Of a DNA stretch of 64,000 nucleotides, positions 1 to 8,484 are shown piece after piece. The DNA is taken from the NCBI RefSeq assembly GCF_900141915.1, contig NZ_FQZG01000012.1, positions 1 through 64,000 of the forward strand. The letters are read 5' to 3'. The position numbers were made by a program, and so were the translations under genes. Source of the DNA: Tessaracoccus bendigoensis DSM 12906 (GTDB lineage: Bacteria; Actinomycetota; Actinomycetes; Propionibacteriales; Propionibacteriaceae). The notes under the pieces are model-generated. The model saw only the letters and a program-made list of their open reading frames with translations, made no database searches and had not been told where the DNA came from. The stretch's first letter is position 1. The number at the start of each line of letters is the position of its first letter.

Positions 1-669
1 AAGCTCGTGCTCGTCGTGATGTTCCTCGTCGCGATCACCCAGGTCTCCGCACCGATCGACGCCGACCTCGCCTCGGTCAGCGATCCCATCGCGGGGATCG
101 TGCTGATGGCGATGGCCGCGTTCGCCCCGTATCTCACGTACAAGTTCATCGCGTTCGTCGGGTTCGACATGTACCACGCGATCGGCTCCGAGCAGGACGC
201 CAAGAGCGCACTCAACCGCCCGATCCCCGTCCCGACCAAGCCGCAAGGAGGCGGCGATCGGAAGAAGGTGCTCGACGGGAGCAGCAGTGGCGGCGGGAAC
301 GCGGGCGGAGGCTCCGGTGGAGGAAGTAGCACACCGCCACCGCCGAAGACCCCGGCACCGGCACCCGCCGCGGGTGGTGGAGGTGCCGCCGCAGGCGGGG
401 GCGGCGCGGCCGCGGCCGGCCCCGTGGCCGCAGGGGTGGTGGTCGGGGCGAGTGTCGCCAAGGGTGCCGCGACCGCCGGGCCGAAGGCCGGAACGGCGCT
501 GGGAACCCAGGGCGAGCACGCCGCCGACGCAGCCGCGCAGACAACGCCACCGCCCGCCGCCTCACCTGCGGCACCGCCGTCAATCTCGGCACCACGACCG
601 CCGAGCACCGACCCGTCACCGCCGCCGAAGCAGCCCCCGCCGCCCGCGCCACGCCCACCAAAGGAGTAG
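1..669 (+). CDS. TrbL/VirB6-like conjugative membrane protein, C-terminal part
   Basis: The window opens inside this gene; the frame is open from base 1. The remaining part starts in a hydrophobic stretch (KLVLVVMFLVAITQVSAP), has one more membrane segment, then the conserved EQDAKSALNRP stretch, followed by about 130 residues of Gly/Ala/Pro-rich low complexity ending PPAPRPPKE. It aligns with the C-terminal part of the complete E2 homologue at 29273-30634, which has about six membrane segments. By analogy with VirB6/TrbL it would form part of the inner-membrane channel of a type IV secretion system. The low-complexity tail is typical of the actinobacterial family and differs in length between the two copies. 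Confidence 0.85.
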   Translation, partial: KLVLVVMFLVAITQVSAPIDADLASVSDPIAGIVLMAMAAFAPYLTYKFIAFVGFDMYHAIGSEQDAKSALNRPIPVPTKPQGGGDRKKVLDGSSSGGGNAGGGSGGGSSTPPPPKTPAPAPAAGGGGAAAGGGGAAAAGPVAAGVVVGASVAKGAATAGPKAGTALGTQGEHAADAAAQTTPPPAASPAAPPSISAPRPPSTDPSPPPKQPPPPAPRPPKE

Positions 670-672
670 ATG

Positions 673-2142
673 ATGAGCAGCACGAACCAGGACCGGCCCA
701 CTGCGGGTGAACTCGTGCCGGTGAAGTTCTCCCGCCTCACCCGCCGCGGCGTCCTCCTCGGCCTGTCGCTGACCCAGCTCATCACACTCGCCATCGGCGG
801 AGCCACACTCATCGGCGCGTTCTACGCCGGAGGTGGGATGCTGCTCGCCTACAGTGCCCCGATCTGGGTACTCGCCGCCGCGCTGACTTGGATACCGATC
901 GCGGGCCGGCCGATCGTGGAGTGGCTGCCCATCGCCTGCTGGTGGCTGTGGCGTACCACCGGCGGACAACTGCTGTACCGGCGCAGGATCGTCGTCCCGC
1001 GCCCCGTCGGCACCCTCGCACTGCCCGGCGACATGGCGCGACTGCGCGAGTACACCGACCCCGACACCGGAGCGGGGATGATCCACGACCCCCACGCCGC
1101 CACGTTGACCGTGGTGTGCGAGGTCACCCATCCCGCGTTCGTGCTCCTCGATCCCGGCGAGCAGGAACGCCGCGTCAGCTCCTGGGGCCGGGTGCTGGCC
1201 ACCGTCTGCCGCTCCGGGCGGATCGCGACTCTTCAGGTCTTGGAGCGGACTCTGCCGGACTCCGGCACCGGACTGGCCGAATGGTGGGCCACCCACGGCA
1301 CCCCGGACGGATCATGGGCGGCCGACACCTACGCAGAACTCATCGACCGTGCCGGACCCGCCGGCGAACGCCACGCCACCACCCTCTCGCTGTCACTGGA
1401 CATGAAGACCAGCGCTCGGCAGATCAGGACCGCGGGCGCCGGGATGCGCGGTGCTGCCGCCGTGCTGCGCCAAGAGATGAACACTCTCATCGCGGCGCTT
1501 CGCTCCGCCGACCTCTCGCCGTCGGGATGGCTGACACCAGGGCACATCGCGGTGATGCTGCGTTCCGCCTACGACCCAGCGATCGCCGCCACGCTGGAAC
1601 GGCACGGCAGGCTCGGCCAGTCCCTCGCGACCGCAGGGCCGGTTGCGGTCACCGAGACCTGGGGCAAGCTGCGCACCGACTCCGCCCACCACGCGGTGCT
1701 CTGGGTCAGCGAGTGGCCCAGGTCGCTCGTCTATCCGGGATTCCTGTCGCCCGTGCTGCTGTCCACCGGCATCCAGCGGTCGTTCTCGCTGATCTGCACC
1801 CCGATGCGCTCCGATGCCGCTGCTCGCGACATCCGCAGGAAGAAGGTCGAGCACATCTCCGACCAGGCCCAGCGCGCGAAGATCGGCCAGATCGAGGACG
1901 CCTCGCAGACCGCCGAGTATCACGACGTGCTCCAGCAAGAAGCCGACCTCACCGCCGGCCACGGCATCCTCCGCTACACCGGCCTCATCGCCGTCTCTGC
2001 GCCCACCGGCGAAGAGCTCGATGCCGCCGTCGCCGCGATCGAGCAGGCCGCGATCCAAGCCTCCTGTGAGACGCGGCTGCTCGTCGGCCAGCAAGCCGCC
2101 GCCTTCACCGCCGCCGCGCTCCCGCTCTGCCGGCGGGTCTGA
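673..2142 (+). CDS. SCO6880 family conjugal transfer protein (VirB3/PrgI-like N-terminus)
   Basis: About 489 residues. The N-terminus has the conserved PVKFSRLTRRGVLLGLS stretch, then two or three membrane segments (residues ~20-90) resembling VirB3/PrgI proteins, then a long soluble region with the conserved LALPGDMARLREYTDP motif. It is nearly colinear with the E2 protein at 27794-29266. In these elements it sits immediately upstream of the VirB4 cluster, so a role as membrane anchor for the VirB4 ATPase is likely (inference). The ATG at 673 is preferred over the one at 670 because the AAAGGAG ribosome site, which overlaps the TrbL stop, is then better spaced. Confidence 0.85.
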   Translation: MSSTNQDRPTAGELVPVKFSRLTRRGVLLGLSLTQLITLAIGGATLIGAFYAGGGMLLAYSAPIWVLAAALTWIPIAGRPIVEWLPIACWWLWRTTGGQLLYRRRIVVPRPVGTLALPGDMARLREYTDPDTGAGMIHDPHAATLTVVCEVTHPAFVLLDPGEQERRVSSWGRVLATVCRSGRIATLQVLERTLPDSGTGLAEWWATHGTPDGSWAADTYAELIDRAGPAGERHATTLSLSLDMKTSARQIRTAGAGMRGAAAVLRQEMNTLIAALRSADLSPSGWLTPGHIAVMLRSAYDPAIAATLERHGRLGQSLATAGPVAVTETWGKLRTDSAHHAVLWVSEWPRSLVYPGFLSPVLLSTGIQRSFSLICTPMRSDAAARDIRRKKVEHISDQAQRAKIGQIEDASQTAEYHDVLQQEADLTAGHGILRYTGLIAVSAPTGEELDAAVAAIEQAAIQASCETRLLVGQQAAAFTAAALPLCRRV

Positions 2143-2144
2143 GT

Positions 2145-3242
2145 TCAGCCTTCAGGGCTGACGAGGATCGTGGCTGATGGATCGACATCGGGTGCCCAAG
2201 CAAGGGTCGGCAGGTCAGCGCTTTCCAGTCCCGCGAGTTCGAGCGCAGCCTGTCCCGACAGATGCGAAGAGATGATGGACTGCCCGTTTGCGACTGCCGC
2301 GTAGAACTGTGCGGCGTAGTTGATCGCATCGGCGTCTTCGATGCTGTCGGCCATCCCGATCGCGAACGGCACGACTCGAGCCACCAGGTCGTCGATCTGG
2401 GCTGCGGAGCGACACGAGTTCAGCAGGACGAGGAGCGGAGGATCGTCGGTTGCGCTGATCGCGCGTGCGAAGGCTAGCGCCGTCACGATCACTCCCTCGT
2501 GGGGTTCGTCTGCTTCATCCTCAAAGACGATCAGGTCGTCGTTGCTGTGGCCCGAGAAGTGGACCACGTGAGGACGGAACTTCGTGATGCCGTCCAGTAG
2601 GTCAGCCGTAGTTGCTGCTGGCCGCACATCGAGTTCGATCTGGTCACGGTGCAAAGCCGACTCGACCGCTGCCCGGATGCGCTTCTGCTCCCTTCCAACG
2701 CGGAGGTCACCTTCGGCCGAAGCACCCAGCATGAGCACTCGGAGCTTCTCCGGCTTGGGCGCTGGGAGCTGACGCAGCGCGTGACTGACGGCTACCTCGG
2801 CACCGCTGATCCGCGATTCAAGCTGGGCACGTTCAGCCGCCGCCCGCCGGTCGGCACGCTGCTGCTCGCTCTTTCGGCGTCTCTCGGCGGCATCGGCCTC
2901 CGACTGTTCGGCACGGGAGAGCTTGGTCTGTAGCGCGGCCTCGTCCTTCGCGTAGCCGGCTGCCCGGGTCTGCCAGCGGCTGGCCTCCTTGCCCGCAGTC
3001 TCCGCTTCCTTCTCGCGGCGCTCGGCGTCCCGCAACTTGCTGCTGCGGGTGGAACTGCTCGTCGTCTTTGCGGCAGCCTGCCGCGCCTTGGCGGCATCGG
3101 CTCGCTTCGAGGACTCCTTCGACCGGTACTCACCCGCCTTCTTGTCCGCGTCGATCCGCTGTTTGCGCTTGCGGTCAAGCTGTCCTCGGTACTGACTTGC
3201 GCTCACTCTGTCGGGCTCCTGCCTCGTTTGCCCTCGTGTCAT
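2145..3242 (-). CDS. CHAT-domain protein with N-terminal coiled coil
   Basis: 365 residues. Residues 1-150 are a highly charged Lys/Arg/Ala/Glu coiled coil; residues ~165-360 form a CHAT (caspase-HetF-associated) protease-like domain, with the catalytic histidine in HVVHFSGH (225-232) and the catalytic cysteine in LLNSC (C277). CHAT proteases of bacteria act in programmed cell death and defence (type III-E CRISPR craspase, gasdermin activation), but no gasdermin or CRISPR gene is visible here. It lies on the opposite strand between SCO6880 and the next transfer gene, at a spot where E2 has nothing comparable, so it looks like inserted cargo. A TAGCGT -10 box five bases before the ATG allows a leaderless transcript; a GTG at 3206 with an AGGAG site is the alternative start. 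Confidence 0.85.
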   Translation of the reverse strand: MTRGQTRQEPDRVSASQYRGQLDRKRKQRIDADKKAGEYRSKESSKRADAAKARQAAAKTTSSSTRSSKLRDAERREKEAETAGKEASRWQTRAAGYAKDEAALQTKLSRAEQSEADAAERRRKSEQQRADRRAAAERAQLESRISGAEVAVSHALRQLPAPKPEKLRVLMLGASAEGDLRVGREQKRIRAAVESALHRDQIELDVRPAATTADLLDGITKFRPHVVHFSGHSNDDLIVFEDEADEPHEGVIVTALAFARAISATDDPPLLVLLNSCRSAAQIDDLVARVVPFAIGMADSIEDADAINYAAQFYAAVANGQSIISSHLSGQAALELAGLESADLPTLAWAPDVDPSATILVSPEG

Positions 3243-3247
3243 CTACA

Positions 3248-3253
3248 ACGCTA
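3248..3253 (-). promoter_or_regulatory. Candidate -10 box for the CHAT gene
   Basis: Read on the minus strand this is TAGCGT, matching the actinobacterial TAnnnT -10 pattern, followed by five bases and then the ATG at 3242. That spacing would put the transcript start at or next to the start codon (leaderless mRNA). No clear -35 box was recognised. Inference from spacing only. Confidence 0.35.
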
Positions 3254-3285
3254 GGCCGCACCACCGACATTTTCCGTTCGCTGGT

Positions 3286-3294
3286 GCGCACCTC
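3286..3294 (+). promoter_or_regulatory. GCGCACCTC box upstream of the E1 accessory gene
   Basis: One of a set of GnGCACCT(C/G) boxes found before several genes of both elements. Here ACCTCC can pair with the GGAGGT ribosome site just before the ATG at 3322, with a loop of about 17 bases, so it could hide the ribosome site. The identical nonamer occurs on the minus strand at 25425-25433 and 27763-27771. Confidence 0.35.
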
Positions 3295-3321
3295 CCCGTC
3301 ATACGGCACCAGGAGGTCACC

Positions 3322-4152
3322 ATGCCTACGTTCTTCGATTCGACTGCCGACGCCGCCGAGGCGTCCGAAGCCTTGCGCGGCCTCGCGCACGCGAGCCGGG
3401 GCTTCGATCAGCCCGCCGAGATGTACGGGGTGATCGGTGATCTGTCCTCGGGCATGCGCTCGCTGCGGCAGGCGCTCGACCAGATCGCCGATGTTCACGA
3501 GCGCAAGGCCGCGCACGCGTTCAACGACGCCGGAAGCCACGAGGCAGGCGTGCGGGAGGCGCTCGCTGCTGCGGAAGAGTTGCGTCAGGCCGCGAACCTC
3601 GTCGACCGGGCCCACGACCGGCTCGCGGAAGGCTTCATCGCCGCGGGGCGGATCGCCTGGCACCCCGAGCCCGCCGTCGAGGAGGTCATGCCGTCGCGGT
3701 GGGTCAGCGTGGTGTTCCTCCAGGGCGAGGAGGCCGACCGGCCGTTGCACATCCTGGGCGAGCTGGGACACGTGGATGCGGTGGACTTCCTCGCGCAGTG
3801 GGACTACGGCGACGAGACCACGCAGGCCGCGCTGGAGAACGGGTATGTCTACGACAAGCCCGGCGAGGGCACCAACGATCGGGTTGCGCTCTCGGGCGAC
3901 TACGCGCTGGTCGTCAACCCGCATATCGGCTACGTCTCGCTGCTGCGCCGCTACACCGAACCAGAGGCCGAGCCCCAGGATGCCGAGCTGGTCGAACCGG
4001 CTCCGGTGCAGCCGGGGCCGGAGCTTCTGGTGTCGTACTCGTCGCCGGGCGCTCCGAAGCGAGCCGACCCGCCGACCCCGAAGCGGGATGGGTCGTGGTT
4101 CGAGCCGGCCAAGATCACGGCGGTCAAGCAGTCGCGGGGGCTGGTGCGGTGA
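3322..4152 (+). CDS. Conjugation-operon accessory protein with an inserted domain
   Basis: 276 residues, unknown function. Residues 1-115 (MPTFFDSTADAAEASEALRG...) and the last ~22 residues (SWFEPAKITAVKQSRGLVR) match the two ends of the 165-aa E2 protein at 27230-27727. Between them E1 has about 110 extra residues containing WVSVVFLQGEEAD, WDYGDETTQAALENGYVYD and GHVSLLRRY-like motifs, which look like an independent small domain fused in. A strong AGGAGGT site precedes the ATG. The stop overlaps the GTG of virB4, so the two are translationally coupled, as in E2. The N-terminal half is helical and probably a small coiled-coil scaffold (inference). Confidence 0.8.
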   Translation: MPTFFDSTADAAEASEALRGLAHASRGFDQPAEMYGVIGDLSSGMRSLRQALDQIADVHERKAAHAFNDAGSHEAGVREALAAAEELRQAANLVDRAHDRLAEGFIAAGRIAWHPEPAVEEVMPSRWVSVVFLQGEEADRPLHILGELGHVDAVDFLAQWDYGDETTQAALENGYVYDKPGEGTNDRVALSGDYALVVNPHIGYVSLLRRYTEPEAEPQDAELVEPAPVQPGPELLVSYSSPGAPKRADPPTPKRDGSWFEPAKITAVKQSRGLVR

Positions 4153-5633
4153 CCGAGGATCGCGCGCGGCTGCATACCGCTGTCCTGGTGGCACCGTCGA
4201 AGGAGCGGCGGAAGCTCCGCAAGCAGCGCCGCAAGGCCGAGGCCCGACTCCACGCCGAGCAGCGAAGGACCGCGCTCGCCGCCGCGAAGGCAAAGGCCGA
4301 GGAGGAGCGTGCCGAGCGCCGCGCGACGGTCTACCTGCCGAAGGCAGGCGAGTCCGGCGCTGCGCGGCTGCGCACTCCGGGCCGGTTCCATCTGACGCGG
4401 CATCAGGACACGTCGGCGACGCTGGCGGGTGCGTACCCGTTCGTCGCCGAGGGCGGTCTCGGCGCCGATGGCGTGTTCGTCGGCCAAGACCTCTACTCGG
4501 GCGGGAGTTTCGTCTACGACCCGTGGGTGCTCTACGCACGCGGCATCATCACCGCACCCAACGTGGTGCTGGCCGGGATCGTCGGCTCCGGCAAGTCATC
4601 GCTGGCCAAGTCCCTCTACACGCGCTCGCTACCGTTCGGACGGCGCGTATACGTGCCCGGCGACCCGAAGGGCGAACACACCGCCGTCGCCAACGCCGTC
4701 GGTGGACGTGCCATCGTCCTCGGTCACGGACTCAACACTCGCCTGAATCCGCTCGATGAAGGCCACCGGCCCAGCGGTCTCTCGGATGAGCAATGGGCGT
4801 CCACTGTCGCAGCCCGACGGCGTGACCTGATCGGCGCACTCGCGGAGACCGTGCTCGCGCGGGGATTGTCGCCGTTGGAGCACACCGCGATCGACATCGC
4901 CCTGACCCAGACCGTGCGGGAGAACGATGTGCCGATCCTGCCGATGGTCGTTGACCGCATCCTCGCCCCGAGCGCGGATGCCGACGGCCGGTTGGCCGAG
5001 GACGGCAGGCTCGTCGGCCACGCGCTGCGCCGTCTCGTGGCCGGCGACCTGGCCGGACTGTTCGACGGGCCTTCGACGGTCGCGTTCGACCCGTCGCTGC
5101 CGATGATCTCGCTCGACCTCTCGCGCGTCACCGAGAACTCGACGCTCATTTCGGTGTTGATGACGTGCTCGTCGGCGTGGATGGAGTCCGCGCTGCTCGA
5201 CCCGAACGGTGGACAGCGGTGGGTGATCTACGACGAGGCCTGGCGGCTCATGTCCCATCCAGCGCTGCTGCGGCGGATGGATGCGCACTGGCGACTCGCG
5301 CGGCACTACGGGATCGCGAACATGCTGATCTTCCACAAGCTCACCGACCTCGACAACGTGGGCGACCAAGGCTCAGCCATGCGCTCCCTGGCGAACTCAC
5401 TACTCGCGAACGCGGAAACGCGGATCGTGTACCGGCAGGAGTCCGACCAGCTCGGACCGACCGCGACCGCCCTCGGTCTGACCGGCACGGAGCAGCAGCT
5501 CTTGCCGAACCTTGGCGTCGGCCAAGGGCTGTGGCGGATCAAGGCCAGGAGCTTCGTCTGCCAGCACCAACTCCACCCCGACGAACTCGCCCTGTTCGAC
5601 ACCAGCAGCCGCGCCGCAGGAGGACACCGATGA
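4149..5633 (+). CDS. VirB4-like conjugative transfer ATPase
   Basis: 494 residues. The charged N-terminus is followed by a conserved LRTPGRFHLTRHQDTSAT stretch, a Walker A motif GIVGSGKSS (~143-151), DPKGEHTAVA downstream of it, and a Walker B-type WVIYDEAWRL (~357-366). This is the motor of the mating-pair type IV secretion system, acting at the inner membrane face. It is shorter than classic VirB4 and lacks its N-terminal domain, which may be supplied by the SCO6880-type protein (inference). The GTG at 4149 overlaps the stop of the previous gene and gives an N-terminus (TEDRARLHTAVLVAPSKERR) that matches E2. Longer in-frame extensions upstream are only open frame. High similarity to 25734-27233. 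Confidence 0.92.
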   Translation: MTEDRARLHTAVLVAPSKERRKLRKQRRKAEARLHAEQRRTALAAAKAKAEEERAERRATVYLPKAGESGAARLRTPGRFHLTRHQDTSATLAGAYPFVAEGGLGADGVFVGQDLYSGGSFVYDPWVLYARGIITAPNVVLAGIVGSGKSSLAKSLYTRSLPFGRRVYVPGDPKGEHTAVANAVGGRAIVLGHGLNTRLNPLDEGHRPSGLSDEQWASTVAARRRDLIGALAETVLARGLSPLEHTAIDIALTQTVRENDVPILPMVVDRILAPSADADGRLAEDGRLVGHALRRLVAGDLAGLFDGPSTVAFDPSLPMISLDLSRVTENSTLISVLMTCSSAWMESALLDPNGGQRWVIYDEAWRLMSHPALLRRMDAHWRLARHYGIANMLIFHKLTDLDNVGDQGSAMRSLANSLLANAETRIVYRQESDQLGPTATALGLTGTEQQLLPNLGVGQGLWRIKARSFVCQHQLHPDELALFDTSSRAAGGHR

Positions 5634-6178
5634 ACCTCACCGGCCCGCGCCGATCCACCCCGAACGAAGACGATGCCACGGCTCCCGTCGAGCTGCCGCA
5701 CGTCCTCGTCACCGTCGCTGCAGACGGCACCCTCACCGCCACGGTCGATGGAACACCGTTCGCGTCGCCGGACGCGGGCGACTGGACGCGCGCGACGTTC
5801 GGGCCGCTCATGGATGCCATCACCAACGACCGCACCATCGCAGTCCGAGTCGAGGTGCGCGAGAACGACGGCAGCGTCTTCACCGACATCCTCCGCACCC
5901 GCAAACCCCGACGCGCAGTCGCACCGTCCGAGACCCCTGCGCCGGAAACTCGTCGAAGTCGCCACGCCCGACGGGTGCCGCGCTTGGCTGAGGTCACCGC
6001 GGGCGGGTTCGTGCCTGGCGAGGATGTCGCTGTCGCGACGATCGTCTCCCACACCGACGCTACCGGGACCGGCGAAGCCCGGACGCTCATCGACCTCGAC
6101 GACCTACCCGACGGCACACACGAGGTGATCCTGTTCGGGCGCATCTCGGGCACGCTCGCGGTGCGGCGGCTGACATGA
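5630..6178 (+). CDS. Conserved transfer-operon protein between VirB4 and TraG
   Basis: 182 residues; no recognised domain. Homologous to the E2 protein at 24903-25418: both have a LTVxxDGTxxATVDG(T/E)P start, a central basic proline-rich linker, and a C-terminal block FVPGEDVAV..IVSHTDATGTGEARTLIDLD ending GRISGTLAVR. The start ATG overlaps the virB4 stop and its own stop overlaps the traG start, so it is part of one coupled operon. In both elements it immediately precedes the coupling protein, so an adaptor role with TraG is possible, but this is inference from position alone. Confidence 0.8.
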   Translation: MNLTGPRRSTPNEDDATAPVELPHVLVTVAADGTLTATVDGTPFASPDAGDWTRATFGPLMDAITNDRTIAVRVEVRENDGSVFTDILRTRKPRRAVAPSETPAPETRRSRHARRVPRLAEVTAGGFVPGEDVAVATIVSHTDATGTGEARTLIDLDDLPDGTHEVILFGRISGTLAVRRLT

Positions 6179-7953
6179 ACCAGCGGCAGGCCGGGGGCAT
6201 GGGCGACGAACTCACCAATGCCGCCCTCATTGGGCTGATCGGCATGTTCGGGATCGCCCTCGTTCTCCGCGCCGGTGGCAGTGTCGCCGCGTTCCTCACC
6301 GGCACACCCCAGCCAGACGCCGGCGCAGCGGCGGGACTCGCCGTGCTGTTCAACCCCGGCGACCCGGCAACCGCGCTCGGTGCCGACGGTCTCAACCCGG
6401 TCGCCTACTGGCTCGTCAGCGCGGCACTGCTCGGCGGACTCGCCACCGGGATCGTCTGGGTGTGGATCGTGCTGCGCCGCCACACGCGGAAGACCGAGAC
6501 CGACCCGCACCGCCTTGCCGGGATCGCGACCAGCCATGAAGTCAAGACCGCAGCATCCGCGAAGGCACTGCTGCACCGCGCGGCCACACTGCGCCCCTCC
6601 TTGGAATCACCAGCCCCGCAGGATGTCGGCTACCTCCTCGGTGCCAGTCGCGGGACGGAGGTCTGGGCATCTGTCGAAGACTCGATCCTGCTGATCGGCC
6701 CACCCCGCTCAGGCAAGGGCCTACATGTCGTCATCAACGCGATCCTCGACGCACCCGGAGCGGTCGTCACCACCAGCACCAGGCCCGACAACCTCACCGC
6801 GACCCTCCGCGCCCGACGCCGCAGGGGCGGACCGGTCGCGGTGTTCGACCCGCAACACCTCGCCGAAGGCATCCCCGCCGGGCTGCGCTGGTCGCCCATT
6901 CGCGGCTGTGACGATCCGCTGACCGCGATGATCCGCGCTAACGGCCTCGCAGCCGCCACAGGACTCAGCGCCGGAGGGGTCGAGTCCGGCGGGTTCTGGG
7001 AAGGCAAAACCCGCACCGCACTCCAAAGCCTGCTGCATGCCGCCGCGCTCGACGGCCGCCAGCCAGCCGAGCTGTTCAGATGGACCCTCGACCCCAGCGC
7101 CGCGTCCGAAGCCGTCGCCATCCTCAACTCACACCCGAACGCGGCGATGGGCTGGGACGACTCCCTGGCCGCGATGATCGACGCCGACCCCAAGACCCGC
7201 GACAGCATCTGGCAAGGCGTCTCCCTCGCACTGGCCGCACTGGCCGACCCGCGCGTGCTCGATGCCGTCACGCCAGGCCCGCACGAGCACTTCGACCCCG
7301 AGACCTTCCTCACCGAACAAGGCACCCTGTACCTGCTCGCCACCGGAGCAGGAGCAGGAGCCTCGGCATCGCTGGTCGCGGCGTTCGTCGAAGACCTCAT
7401 CGAAACCGCCCGCCGACTTGCCGCCCGCTCGCCCGGAGCACGGCTCGACCCGCCGCTACTGCTCGCGCTCGACGAGATCGGGAATCTCGCACCGCTGCCG
7501 TCACTGCCGACGCTCATGGCCGAAGGCGGTGGCACCGGGATCACGACCATGCCGGTCTTGCAGTCCCTCGCACAGGCTCGCGACAGGTGGAGTGAACACC
7601 AGGCCGGCGCGATCTGGGACGCTAGCATCGTCAAGATCATCCTCGGCGGCGCATCCAACAGCCGCGACCTCCAAGACCTCTCCACGCTCATCGGAGAGCG
7701 CGACGAGTACACCGACAGCGTGACACTCGGCGACCACGGCACCCGCTCCAACCAGCGCTCGATCCGCCGCGTCCCGATCCTGCCGCCAGACCGCATCCGC
7801 ACCCTGCCATTCGGCACCGGCATTGCGATGCTGCGCTCCGCGCCGCCCATCGTCACCGACCTCCGCGCCTGGCCGACTCGCCCCGATGCCGCGCAACTCC
7901 GCAGCGACCGCGACGAACTCGAAACACTGCTGCGCCACCGCCCCGTCACCTGA
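6175..7953 (+). CDS. VirD4/TraG-family type IV coupling protein
   Basis: 592 residues. Two N-terminal membrane segments (~15-35 and ~80-100), then a Walker A motif GPPRSGKG (~172-179) and a Walker B-type LLLALDEIGNL (~427-437) followed by the characteristic LPTLMAEGGGTGITT and QSLAQARDRW stretches. This is the inner-membrane ATPase that brings the relaxase-DNA complex to the secretion channel. The E2 copy (23116-24906) is closely similar over its full length. The start overlaps the previous stop. E1 has no relaxase gene inside this window; it must lie to the left or be supplied by another element. Confidence 0.93.
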   Translation: MNQRQAGGMGDELTNAALIGLIGMFGIALVLRAGGSVAAFLTGTPQPDAGAAAGLAVLFNPGDPATALGADGLNPVAYWLVSAALLGGLATGIVWVWIVLRRHTRKTETDPHRLAGIATSHEVKTAASAKALLHRAATLRPSLESPAPQDVGYLLGASRGTEVWASVEDSILLIGPPRSGKGLHVVINAILDAPGAVVTTSTRPDNLTATLRARRRRGGPVAVFDPQHLAEGIPAGLRWSPIRGCDDPLTAMIRANGLAAATGLSAGGVESGGFWEGKTRTALQSLLHAAALDGRQPAELFRWTLDPSAASEAVAILNSHPNAAMGWDDSLAAMIDADPKTRDSIWQGVSLALAALADPRVLDAVTPGPHEHFDPETFLTEQGTLYLLATGAGAGASASLVAAFVEDLIETARRLAARSPGARLDPPLLLALDEIGNLAPLPSLPTLMAEGGGTGITTMPVLQSLAQARDRWSEHQAGAIWDASIVKIILGGASNSRDLQDLSTLIGERDEYTDSVTLGDHGTRSNQRSIRRVPILPPDRIRTLPFGTGIAMLRSAPPIVTDLRAWPTRPDAAQLRSDRDELETLLRHRPVT

Positions 7954-7973
7954 CGCTGCGTCTGGGTGCCGAA

Positions 7974-7982
7974 GCGCACCTG
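7974..7982 (+). promoter_or_regulatory. GCGCACCTG box upstream of E1 ssb
   Basis: Same box type as at 3286 and 33706 (minus). It lies in the 82-base gap between traG and ssb. CCTGA just inside it can pair only weakly with TCAGG at the ssb ribosome site. Confidence 0.3.
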
Positions 7983-8035
7983 CCTGACACAGCGGCCACA
8001 CACGGCTGGTCGCCCGAGTTCAGGAGGACGCCATC

Positions 8036-8473
8036 ATGGCCATTCGTACCCACCAGTCCATCTCCGGCTTTGTCGCCTCGGACCCGCAGCTCAGCTACAC
8101 CGACCGCGGCGACGCACGGCTCTACATGAAGGTCGGCATCGAGCATTACCGCAAGGAGCCCGACAACTCCTTCACGCAACTGGAGACGACGTTCCACGAC
8201 CTCATTGCGTATCGCGGTGCTGCCGAGCAGGGAGCCGAGCGGCTCGCCAAGGGCGACAACATCATCGCCGACGGACGGGTGCGCGACTACTCCTACGAGC
8301 GCAACGGCCAGCGGTACGAGGGCGAGGAGTTCATCGCGACGCGCATCGGACACGACCTCGCCCGCACCCGCTACGAGGTGGATCGCAGCGAACGCACTTC
8401 CGGCCGAGACGCCGCGGCGTTCACCGGACCTCAGCAGGCCGCGCCGTCCACCGCGGCTGCCATCGGAATGTGA
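8036..8473 (+). CDS. ssb: Single-stranded DNA-binding protein (SSB), element copy
   Basis: 145 residues with an OB-fold SSB domain over residues 1-110: SISGFVASDPQLSYT at the start, a central TFHDLIAYRGAAEQGAERLAKGD segment and GRVRDYSYERNGQRYEGEEF. The C-terminus ends AAAIGM and lacks the acidic DDDIPF tip of housekeeping SSBs. It probably protects the transferred or replicating single strand. A strong AGGAGG ribosome site sits before the ATG. The E2 counterpart at 16747-17205 occupies the same place relative to the DUF4913 gene and the recombinase. Confidence 0.9.
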   Translation: MAIRTHQSISGFVASDPQLSYTDRGDARLYMKVGIEHYRKEPDNSFTQLETTFHDLIAYRGAAEQGAERLAKGDNIIADGRVRDYSYERNGQRYEGEEFIATRIGHDLARTRYEVDRSERTSGRDAAAFTGPQQAAPSTAAAIGM

Positions 8474-8484
8474 GCGATCCCGCC

